Shown here piece by piece: positions 7,242 through 14,554 of a stretch of 64,000 nt of DNA (the stretch's first letter is position 1; each line of letters opens with the position of its first letter). Location: positions 1 to 64,000 of the forward strand of contig UQZX01000011.1 in assembly GCA_900545525.1 (NCBI GenBank). The letters run 5' to 3'. The stretch comes from an uncultured Prevotella sp. (GTDB lineage: Bacteria > Bacteroidota > Bacteroidia > Bacteroidales > Bacteroidaceae). The translations under genes were made by a program, and so were the position numbers. Below the pieces are notes generated by a model that saw only the letters and a program-made list of their open reading frames with translations, made no database searches and was not told the DNA's origin.

Positions 7242-8878
7242 TGAAACTCTCCACCATATTGTCCTACGCTTGGCGCATCAGTTCGTGCGTCCGTCTCCGT
7301 ATCCTATCCGATGCGGCTGCCGGAGTGGTACGCATCGGTTGCGGACTGCTGTTCATCGGGTTGAGCAAGCAGCTTATCGACATTGCCGTGGGCGATGCCG
7401 TGGGGGATATGGGGCTATACGGCCTGCTGCTGATAGCCACCGTGGCGTTGGAGACCGCCTGCGCCGTGCTGCAAGGAAACCTGGAGACCGCCACCGAAGC
7501 CGGACTGAAAAACAGCCTGCGCCACACCCTCTTCGTGCGGGTGATGAACAGCACCTGGAACGGGCGTGAGCAATTCCATACCGCCGATGTGGTGAACCGC
7601 CTCGAAGAGGATGCGCGCATCACCGCCGAAACCCTCTGCCGCACGGTGCCCGCCACCCTCGTCTCGCTCTGCCAAGCCGTGGGTGCGTTCGTGTTCCTCT
7701 GCGCGCTCAGCCCCGTGCTGGGATGGATCATTGCCGGCATATTGCCGCTCTTCCTCCTGACCGCCAAACTTTATACGCGCCGCATGCGCAGCCTCACCAC
7801 CGATATACGCACCACCGACAGCCGTGTGCAGACGCTCATCCAAGAACACCTGCAGCACCGCGTCCTCCTGCTGGGAATGATGCGTGTCGCTCCGGTATTC
7901 TCCCGGCTCGGCACGCTGCAAAGCGAACTCTACGGCAAGGTGATGCGCCGCAACCGCTTCACGCAGTTCACCCGCACGATGATGCTCCTGGGCTTCGGGG
8001 CGGGCTACCTCACCGCCTTCCTGTGGGGCGTGGCGCAACTGCAACAAGGCGCCCTCACCTTCGGCGTGCTCACCGCCTTCCTGCAACTGGTGGGACAGGT
8101 GCAACGCCCCACCGCCGACCTCAGCCGCCAACTGCCCGGACTGGTGCATGCCCTCACCTCCCTCAGCCGGTTGGCGGAACTCGACACGCTCACGCCCGAA
8201 GCGAAAGGCCTCGCGCCCCACGCGGAAGCATTGGACGGCGTGCGCTTCAACCGGGTGACCTTCGCCTACCCCGACGGCAGACGCAAGATATTGGACGGGT
8301 TCACCCACGACTTCCACTCCGGCACCTCCACCGCCATCATGGGCGAGACGGGAGCCGGAAAAAGCACCCTGATGCGCTTGATGCTCGGTCTGCTCCGTCC
8401 GCAAGAAGGAACGATTACCCTTTATCATAAGGAGGGAGGCCCCACCGCCGAAGCCTCCGCCGCCACTCGTGGCGCCTTCGTATTGGTGCCGCAGGGCAAC
8501 AGCTTATTGAGCGGAACGATACGCGCCAACCTGCTGCTGGGCAACCCCGCCGCCACCGCCGGACAACTGCAAGAGGCGTTGCACACCGCTGCTGCCGATT
8601 TCGTACACACCCTGCCCCAAGGCCTCGACACCCCTTGCGGCGAAGGGGGTGCGGGACTGAGCGAGGGACAGGCGCAACGCATCGCCATTGCCCGCGGGCT
8701 GCTATGCCCGGGGCGCATCCTGCTGCTGGACGAGTTCAGCTCGGCACTCGATGCCGACACCGAACTCCTGCTGATGGAGCGGCTCACCGCCCACGCGGCA
8801 GGCAAGACATTGATTTTCATCACGCACCGCCCCGAGATAGCCCGGCGGTGCAACGAGATAATAAGACTTAACAAATAA
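7238..8878 (+). CDS. ABC exporter, membrane and ATPase domains fused
   Basis: The protein has 546 residues. The membrane domain has about six helices over residues 20-290. The ATPase follows: Walker A GETGAGKST (about 369-377), signature LSEGQ (about 474), Walker B RILLLDEFSSALD (about 492-504) and the switch histidine in ITHR (about 527). It would work as a homodimer. There is no N-terminal C39 peptidase domain, so the leader must be removed by another protein, probably the protease at 5324. Export of the mature product of the 8910 peptide is the likely role. The gene is very GC-rich: 43 of 60 bases are G or C at 8101-8160. Confidence 0.85.
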   Translation: MMKLSTILSYAWRISSCVRLRILSDAAAGVVRIGCGLLFIGLSKQLIDIAVGDAVGDMGLYGLLLIATVALETACAVLQGNLETATEAGLKNSLRHTLFVRVMNSTWNGREQFHTADVVNRLEEDARITAETLCRTVPATLVSLCQAVGAFVFLCALSPVLGWIIAGILPLFLLTAKLYTRRMRSLTTDIRTTDSRVQTLIQEHLQHRVLLLGMMRVAPVFSRLGTLQSELYGKVMRRNRFTQFTRTMMLLGFGAGYLTAFLWGVAQLQQGALTFGVLTAFLQLVGQVQRPTADLSRQLPGLVHALTSLSRLAELDTLTPEAKGLAPHAEALDGVRFNRVTFAYPDGRRKILDGFTHDFHSGTSTAIMGETGAGKSTLMRLMLGLLRPQEGTITLYHKEGGPTAEASAATRGAFVLVPQGNSLLSGTIRANLLLGNPAATAGQLQEALHTAAADFVHTLPQGLDTPCGEGGAGLSEGQAQRIAIARGLLCPGRILLLDEFSSALDADTELLLMERLTAHAAGKTLIFITHRPEIARRCNEIIRLNK

Positions 8879-8909
8879 CCTAATTATTAATAATTTAAAT
8901 TTTAAAGTA

Positions 8910-9098
8910 ATGAACAAGGAAATGAACTTGACAGAAACAGCGAACAAGAACACAGTAATCAACGCTTTGCAAACTACCGAAGCGGCAACGTATGTGAAAC
9001 CCGCCATCGAAGTGATTGAGATGGAGATGGAAGGGGCTATCTTGACCGATAGCGCCACAGGTCAGGATTACGGCAACGGTGGACGCTATGGAAGATAA
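8910..9098 (+). CDS. Candidate precursor peptide (62 residues)
   Basis: The peptide begins MNKEMNLTETANKN and continues with YVKPAIEVIEMEMEGAIL, then TDSATGQDYGNGGRYGR at the C-terminus. The middle fits a pattern common in small Bacteroidales peptides: YxxP, an alternating hydrophobic/acidic stretch, then a Leu and a Ser. The tail is Gly/Tyr/Asp-rich with Thr and Ser residues that a kinase could use. It lies 31 bases after the exporter and has no signal peptide, as expected of a substrate for a dedicated exporter. Translation could also start at Met5. It may be the substrate of the operon's enzymes; no modification can be shown from sequence. Confidence 0.65.
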   Translation: MNKEMNLTETANKNTVINALQTTEAATYVKPAIEVIEMEMEGAILTDSATGQDYGNGGRYGR

Positions 9099-9120
9099 CC
9101 TAAATCCTTTAAAAGACAAA

Positions 9121-10236
9121 ATGATGAAAAGAAATAATCTGAAATGGGCACTGCCTTTGGCCGCCCTCTGCCTGCTCACTACGGCGTGCAGTAAAGACAA
9201 TGAAACCGACCCCACCGATGGTAAGACACGCAGCCTCACCATCAGTTGCGGTATCGGTGAAACCGATAGTAAAGCCGACACACGTGCCGGTGTAATGCCG
9301 AATAATCCCGATGAAAGCAAGGAGAAGTTTATCTGGCATAAAGGGGATGCCTTAAGGGCTTTTCTTATTCCCGAAGGCAGCGTAAATTTTGATAATGGAG
9401 CAACATTCTTTTCTATAGATAAAAACTACGACGATGCGAAGCCTTCTAATGCCGCCTCGTTCACCTGCGACAATTTTCCCACCGGTAGCTACCAGATGTT
9501 GGCAACCTATCGCGGGTCGGGGGTTACCTTCACACCAACAGAGAATTCCGGCGAATTATCTTTCATTTTATACACAGATCCCCAAAAAGGTAAAAACGAC
9601 ACTCGGCATTTGAAATATAATATGTGTATGTATGCCATTGCAGAAGTTACTGACGGGAACAACGTTCCAAATCTGACGTTCCACCACCTCTCCTCGCTCT
9701 TCCGCTTTACGGTGACCAATAACAATTCTTCGGCCTGCCGTATTTCCTCAATTAGCGTAAAGAATAGTAGTGGCAATCGCATATTTGGAACACATTATAC
9801 CTTTCATGTAACCGATTGGGTGAATGAAAAGATTGATATAAAGAATGGAACTGCTGGTGACATGAACGCTTCTTCTATCGAACAGACACTCCAAGATGCC
9901 GCAGACGCAACCAAAGGCATCGAGCTGTCCGGCACAGGTGACAGCTTCGACGCCTACACCATTACAGGACCAAGCGCTTCATTGACCGGCGAAAAGCTTG
10001 AATTCGTCATTAAAGTGACTGATATAGACGGAACCAAGGAGCGCACCTACACCTCGTTGGCTCTCGATGCGAGCAAGATTATCAATAATGAAACCAACAA
10101 CAACGGTGCTACCACTTGGGAAATGGGCAAACGCTACTGGTTCAACCTTGTGCTGGATGATAACGTGGTTTTGGAGAGTTGTACCATCTCATCATGGGGA
10201 CAAGGCGAAGGCGGATCCGGAAGCATAGAGATATAA
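9121..10236 (+). CDS. Fimbrillin-like lipoprotein (Mfa-like family)
   Basis: The protein has about 371 residues. I chose the ATG at 9121 (MMKRNN) over the upstream ATG at 9079 because it directly precedes a lipoprotein signal peptide with lipobox LTTAC and avoids overlap with the peptide gene. After the cysteine comes an Asp/Thr-rich linker and a fimbrillin-type domain (FIWHKGDALRAFLIPEG; FHHLSSLFRFTVTNN), as in Mfa-like surface proteins. It would be exported to the outer membrane. Base composition is ordinary (23 of 60 G+C at 9601-9660), unlike the enzyme genes just upstream. It may be structural, or it may be a receptor or immunity partner for the peptide; that is open. Confidence 0.75.
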   Translation: MMKRNNLKWALPLAALCLLTTACSKDNETDPTDGKTRSLTISCGIGETDSKADTRAGVMPNNPDESKEKFIWHKGDALRAFLIPEGSVNFDNGATFFSIDKNYDDAKPSNAASFTCDNFPTGSYQMLATYRGSGVTFTPTENSGELSFILYTDPQKGKNDTRHLKYNMCMYAIAEVTDGNNVPNLTFHHLSSLFRFTVTNNNSSACRISSISVKNSSGNRIFGTHYTFHVTDWVNEKIDIKNGTAGDMNASSIEQTLQDAADATKGIELSGTGDSFDAYTITGPSASLTGEKLEFVIKVTDIDGTKERTYTSLALDASKIINNETNNNGATTWEMGKRYWFNLVLDDNVVLESCTISSWGQGEGGSGSIEI

Positions 10237-10267
10237 TCATTGAAAGAACAATAAAACAGAAAAGACA

Positions 10268-11836
10268 ATGAAAAGAACAGATATAAAACAAATGGCGTTT
10301 GTTGCCATCACCACTTTGCTGGTAGCCTCTTGTGCCAGCGAAGATATGACAGAAGGCAACCAACTGCCCGAAGGTAAATATCCGGTTGTGATTGATGCCG
10401 TGAATGTGTCAGGCAATGCCCAAACCCGTGTGTCGGAGAATATGGACGGCAGCAGTAGCGTGTTCGATTGGGATGGCACTGAACAAATCGGCGTAAGTAT
10501 CAACGGCAAGTTGGCTACTTATACACTCAATACAGACAAAAGCATCTCATCGGAAGCTCCCCTTTATTGGAGCAATACCGCCGTGGCAAATGTTTCTGCC
10601 CGGTATCCTGCAACTGATAGAACGGTAGACCTTTCCAACCAAGCCAACGGTTTGGCATACGTAATGACCGGCACCGGAACAGGAAATTATGCGAAAGGTG
10701 TTACGTTGAGTTTCAGCCATCAGCTTGCCAAAGTGCGCGTGAAGCTGACAGGCGATAAAGCCGCAGATGTGACCAGCGTACAGATATACAGCTACACATC
10801 CTGTACCCACACGCAAGGCGCAAGTGTAACCGGCAGTGTCGAGGGGTGGATTACCATGTACCCTGCCACCTACAACAACGAAAAGTGTTGGGAAGCCAAC
10901 GTAGTGCCGGGCTACGCCATAACGAAAGCCAAGGTGAACGAAACGGAGTGTACACTCACAGCCTCTGTTACTCCCGTAGCCCAGAAATGGCATGAGGTAA
11001 CGATTGACGTAGAAAAAACACCGGTAGAAATACAGCCGGGACAGGACGGCAACTATACTGTGAACAATGGTGACAAGGTCATTATCAAAGGCAATGGTTC
11101 GCAAACTACCGGACAGATAATCATTAACGGCACGGCTACCGTAATCATTCAAGATATCAACATCCAACCATCTGTACCTACCAGCCTTCCCAATCTAGAA
11201 TATAACCGTGTACTTTCTCCTATCGTAATAGCCGATGGTACCGCTACTATCAAGCTAAAAGGGAAGAATACATTGGCAAGCACAGAATTTACTACCAAAG
11301 ACGACGCATCTGAGACTTATTCAGGAGCCGGTATACAGTTGGTAAATAATAACTCACACGTTATTATCGAAGGGGAAGCCAATGCCTCTCTAACAGTTTC
11401 ATCCCAGTGGGGGTGTGCGGCTGTCGGTGGCAATTTTAACGGAGAGGCAGGGAATATTACGATTAAGAACGCAACGATAAATGCATCTACGACAAAGAAC
11501 AAGATTTGGGGTGCCGGTGCCGCTATCGGTTCGGGCTCTGCGAGTTATTCTCAGACCGGAAAGGCAAGTTGTGGAGTAATAACGATTATCAATTCTGATA
11601 TAACCGCTTCCGTAGATAATCAGAATGCAGCCGTCATTGGTAGCGGAGAGGCTTTGTTTGGAACTGAAAGTTGCGAAGGCATTAATATCCATTTGCAAAA
11701 GGGGCAAACTAAAGATGCCTTCCTTGGCAAATTGAGTGGTGGTACTCCAAGTAAAGTTGGAGCAGGAGGAGGAAGAGGTACTAATTCCTGCGGATTTATC
11801 AATTGGTACAACTCAGATGGTAGTTCAGCAGAATAA
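10268..11836 (+). CDS. Fimbrillin-like lipoprotein with beta-helix-type repeats
   Basis: The protein has 522 residues. A lipoprotein signal with lipobox LVASC is followed by a fimbrillin-type half to about residue 250 (VFDWDGTEQIGVSINGKLATY; LSFSHQLAKVRVKLTG). The second half is built of short beta repeats such as TGQIIINGTATVIIQDINI, HVIIEGEANASLTVSS and GNITIKNATINAS, with GAAIGSG and AAVIGSG turns, like the carbohydrate-binding beta-helix domains of Bacteroides surface proteins. It probably sits on the outer membrane and binds glycans or other surface partners. It is the last gene before a terminator and is 31 bases from its neighbour, so it is co-transcribed. Confidence 0.75.
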   Translation: MKRTDIKQMAFVAITTLLVASCASEDMTEGNQLPEGKYPVVIDAVNVSGNAQTRVSENMDGSSSVFDWDGTEQIGVSINGKLATYTLNTDKSISSEAPLYWSNTAVANVSARYPATDRTVDLSNQANGLAYVMTGTGTGNYAKGVTLSFSHQLAKVRVKLTGDKAADVTSVQIYSYTSCTHTQGASVTGSVEGWITMYPATYNNEKCWEANVVPGYAITKAKVNETECTLTASVTPVAQKWHEVTIDVEKTPVEIQPGQDGNYTVNNGDKVIIKGNGSQTTGQIIINGTATVIIQDINIQPSVPTSLPNLEYNRVLSPIVIADGTATIKLKGKNTLASTEFTTKDDASETYSGAGIQLVNNNSHVIIEGEANASLTVSSQWGCAAVGGNFNGEAGNITIKNATINASTTKNKIWGAGAAIGSGSASYSQTGKASCGVITIINSDITASVDNQNAAVIGSGEALFGTESCEGINIHLQKGQTKDAFLGKLSGGTPSKVGAGGGRGTNSCGFINWYNSDGSSAE

Positions 11837-11961
11837 GTGATAGCTTTATTCGGTTACAAGTATTAGAATTTGCAATCTGAAACGACACATCAAAAGAACA
11901 ATGATAAACTCCTAAGCCGAACGGGAGTATAAGGTGTTCGGCAGAGGTCTCCAAGCAACGA

Positions 11962-11998
11962 CCCCGCCCCGTGAAGCGTGAGTTTCGCGGGGTTTTTT
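11962..11998 (+). terminator. Terminator of the cargo operon
   Basis: CCCCGC at 11962-11967 pairs with GCGGGG at 11987-11992, followed by TTTTTT. It lies 126 bases after the last lipoprotein gene and before the next AraC gene. Confidence 0.75.
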
Positions 11999-12027
11999 AA
12001 TAAAAGTAATACTTAAAAATCAAAGAT

Positions 12028-12885
12028 ATGCAGAAATACTCAATATGTACAGAGAATCCGCAAGGATGTTCCTTTCGGAACTGTTATTACAATAAAGGCT
12101 CTGAACGTTCCACTATCGGGTTGGAACAACACGTGTTACTCTTCTGTCAAAAGGGGCATATCCGCATTACGAGTAATCTGTTTGCGGAAGAGTTCCTTTG
12201 TGCAGGTGAGATTCTATTTGTGCCAAAAGGCAGTGATTATCGTGGAGTGGCACTGAGCGATACCATCTTACTTATTCATTGCTTCAATAACACGGTATGC
12301 CACATAGAGAACTGCATTCTCTCGTATCTCTACACGCATAAGAAAATCAATCCGCAGAACAAGAAAAACTATTTCTACGGGAAATTGACAGCGTGTAATC
12401 AACTTTCTCACCTCATGACCGGAGTGGACGGATATATTAGCGACCAAACCTACGAGTCTTCACTTTGGTCGTTGAAGCACAAAGAATTGATATGGCTATT
12501 ACCAAAATACTACTCAAAAGAAGAGCTGCAACTATTCTTTCACCCGATGATTGACGAACAAATACCATTCAAGAGTCTGGTGCTGGCACATTATCGCAAA
12601 GCGGAATTTACAGATGCTTTGGCTGAGATGTGCGGTTATGGACTATATACTTTCCGACGTGTTTTCAAAAAGGAGTTTGGAATATCACCTTACAAATGGT
12701 TGATGATGAAAAGAGCCGAACATATACGTTATAAATTGTCATTGTCTTATATCCCTTTTTGTGATATTATAGATGAATTTCATTTTTCTTCGCCTGCTCA
12801 TTTCTGTAACTTCTGCAAGCAGTTCATGGGCGATACGCCAAGTAATCTGCGGGTGCAACTGACAGAACAACAGGAAAATGTCTAA
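12028..12885 (+). CDS. AraC-family transcriptional regulator
   Basis: The protein has 285 residues and is soluble. The N-terminal 110 residues form a cupin-like sensor (RITSNLFAEEFLCAGEILFVPKGSDYRG). The C-terminal AraC helix-turn-helix pair starts near residue 197 (ALAEMCGYGLYTFRRVFKKEFGISPYKWL), with the second unit around CDIIDEFHFSSPAHFCNFCKQFMG. It lies alone between the cargo operon terminator and rteC. It could regulate the lipoprotein operon upstream or element transfer downstream; the sequence does not decide. Its composition is AT-richer than the operon enzymes. Confidence 0.85.
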   Translation: MQKYSICTENPQGCSFRNCYYNKGSERSTIGLEQHVLLFCQKGHIRITSNLFAEEFLCAGEILFVPKGSDYRGVALSDTILLIHCFNNTVCHIENCILSYLYTHKKINPQNKKNYFYGKLTACNQLSHLMTGVDGYISDQTYESSLWSLKHKELIWLLPKYYSKEELQLFFHPMIDEQIPFKSLVLAHYRKAEFTDALAEMCGYGLYTFRRVFKKEFGISPYKWLMMKRAEHIRYKLSLSYIPFCDIIDEFHFSSPAHFCNFCKQFMGDTPSNLRVQLTEQQENV

Positions 12886-12946
12886 TATGCTCATTTTCTG
12901 CAAATATATAACAATCAAATGTAAAAGGAGACAAAACACCTCTTTG

Positions 12947-12954
12947 TAACTTTG
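12947..12954 (+). promoter_or_regulatory. -7 box of rteC
   Basis: TAACTTTG matches TAnnTTTG and lies 29 bases before the rteC ATG. Confidence 0.6.
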
Positions 12955-12982
12955 CACCCGATTATTAACTTAATAAAGTAGG

Positions 12983-13834
12983 ATGCATAATTACGAAGAG
13001 ATGATGCAGGAAGTGGACAGACGGATGTCTGCCATTGACCTGAACGGAAGCGATATTATCAATGATTGCCGAACGATTATCGGTTTTCTGAAAAAAAAAC
13101 AAACAGAGTTAAAAGCGGTTGCTGAATCGCAATCGTTCGGTAGCGATGCCGACGAAATCACCTATTTCAAACATTACAAACCATTGTTGTTGGGGCGGTT
13201 GATTTATTTTCACAAGATATTGCACATCGAGAGTGCACGCCCCCCGTGTGAAGATATGTTGGACGAGTATTATACGAAAAGACAGGAGGAGCTAAAGCTG
13301 TTCTTCGACCGCCATGTGGCGTTTTATCAGTATTATAAAAGTGGCGGCACTCATCTGGATGAATACTATTTCCTGAGAAGACAGGAAGAGAAGCGTGTCA
13401 ATATCCACGTGTACCATTTTGATGATGACTTTGAATCGTCCACCGGATATGACCATTTGGTTGCCCGTTTTATCGCAATGGAGTTGTTTTATGCTTATCT
13501 GGTTGCCCGTAAACGTGCGCTACAGCAATCGGAATGTGAGGGGCTGTTGAATATAAACGGCAAATACAAGTGGACAGGCAACGCCATCGAGTTGGTGGAA
13601 CTGGCTTACGGACTCTCACAGATGCAGAGTATCAACGGTGGCGATGTGCCTATTCAGGAGCTTGTGGCGTTTGTTGCCACTTCTTTCGGCATCGAAGTAA
13701 AGGACTGTTACAGTGCCTACACCGATATGAAACGACGCAAAAGCGGTAGCCGCACCTATTATCTGGATAAGATGCGCGAACGGCTGAACGGACGGATGGA
13801 ACAGGACGATGAGAGGGAAAGAGGGAGAAAATAA
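12983..13834 (+). CDS. rteC: RteC family regulator of conjugative transposon excision
   Basis: The protein has 283 residues. The layout fits RteC (PF09357): a helical N-terminal half with FKHYKPLLLGRLIYFHKILHIES, then the DEYYFLRRQEEKRVNIH strand, and a winged-helix C-terminal half (IELVELAYGLSQMQSINGG through FGIEVKDCYSAYTDMKRRKSGSRTYYLDKMRERLN). In CTnDOT, RteC activates excision genes under RteAB control. No rteA or rteB is visible in this window, so the trigger must lie elsewhere or differ. It has its own promoter. The family call is confident. Confidence 0.88.
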   Translation: MHNYEEMMQEVDRRMSAIDLNGSDIINDCRTIIGFLKKKQTELKAVAESQSFGSDADEITYFKHYKPLLLGRLIYFHKILHIESARPPCEDMLDEYYTKRQEELKLFFDRHVAFYQYYKSGGTHLDEYYFLRRQEEKRVNIHVYHFDDDFESSTGYDHLVARFIAMELFYAYLVARKRALQQSECEGLLNINGKYKWTGNAIELVELAYGLSQMQSINGGDVPIQELVAFVATSFGIEVKDCYSAYTDMKRRKSGSRTYYLDKMRERLNGRMEQDDERERGRK

Positions 13835-13878
13835 GAGATTTAAGAACGGGATGTTATAATATAGTCTCTGTTTTTATC

Positions 13879-13886
13879 TACATTTG
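13879..13886 (+). promoter_or_regulatory. -7 box of the zinc-ribbon gene
   Basis: TACATTTG matches TAnnTTTG, 27 bases before the ATG at 13913. Confidence 0.5.
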
Positions 13887-13912
13887 TACCATTGCATTAG
13901 ATTGTAATTTAT

Positions 13913-14497
13913 ATGGCGAAAAAGAAACAGCAAGGTCATTACTGTAAAATATGCGGAGAGCGAAAAGCTAATGAAAAATTCACTGGCAGAGGTCACGCCG
14001 TGCATATCTGCAAGGTGTGCCAATCGTTGCCCACCGAGGTGCAGGCGGATATGCGACGTATTGGTGATGTGGAACGTGTGGCGTTTAAATATCCTCTCTC
14101 TCGTCAGGACTGGGAACTGTTAGAAAAATATGCAAAGAGGTTTGCCAATAAAGAATCGGGGCAGTTTGCACAAAGCATTTTAGATGATCGTCGTGCCCAA
14201 ACGGTACATGAGGGGAACGAAAGAGAAGAATGCGAAGAACAATCCTATACGGAATTTGAGGATGATACCCAATTTGAAATTAAGGAATGGCTTCGTGAAA
14301 TTCTATTTGATTATATCTGCCGGCACGAACGTGAGCCGGATGATAAATACAGGAAGAAAATCATAGAACGATTAAATAGAGATACGATAGATGTTTTTAT
14401 GGTTCGCGTAAAACAGGACGAAGCCTTTACCACCCTTTGGCATGAAATTATTCAAGAGGTACAAACTGACATAGCAGAAATGGATGAGGAAGAATGA
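13913..14497 (+). CDS. Hypothetical protein with N-terminal zinc-ribbon-like motif
   Basis: The protein has 194 residues. Two CxxC pairs at about residues 11-14 (CKIC) and 33-36 (CKVC) could bind zinc. A helical, strongly acidic region follows, ending in EMDEEE. I do not recognise the family. The gene is in the usual place between rteC and the mobilisation genes, has its own promoter and ends at a strong terminator shared with mobC on the other strand. A nucleic-acid-binding or regulatory role is possible but unproven. Confidence 0.7.
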   Translation: MAKKKQQGHYCKICGERKANEKFTGRGHAVHICKVCQSLPTEVQADMRRIGDVERVAFKYPLSRQDWELLEKYAKRFANKESGQFAQSILDDRRAQTVHEGNEREECEEQSYTEFEDDTQFEIKEWLREILFDYICRHEREPDDKYRKKIIERLNRDTIDVFMVRVKQDEAFTTLWHEIIQEVQTDIAEMDEEE

Positions 14498-14504
14498 ACA
14501 CAAT

Positions 14505-14537
14505 AACGGCAGTAACTTTTGAAGGGTTACTGCCGTT
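14505..14537. terminator. Bidirectional terminator hairpin
   Basis: A perfect 12-bp stem pairs 14505-14516 (AACGGCAGTAAC) with 14526-14537 across a 9-base loop. It lies between two convergent genes and probably serves both. Confidence 0.8.
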
Positions 14538-14554
14538 GTTGTCTCTTTTGATAT

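Noticed and set aside
7415..8428. Long minus-strand frame opposite the ABC exporter
   Set aside because: Low-complexity Gly/Glu/His content typical of antisense reading of a GC-rich gene; no motif.
4380..9098. Lasso-peptide cluster
   Set aside because: Kinase, PqqD and nucleotidyltransferase fit, but there is no cyclase and no B2-type protease in the operon, so the label is not justified.
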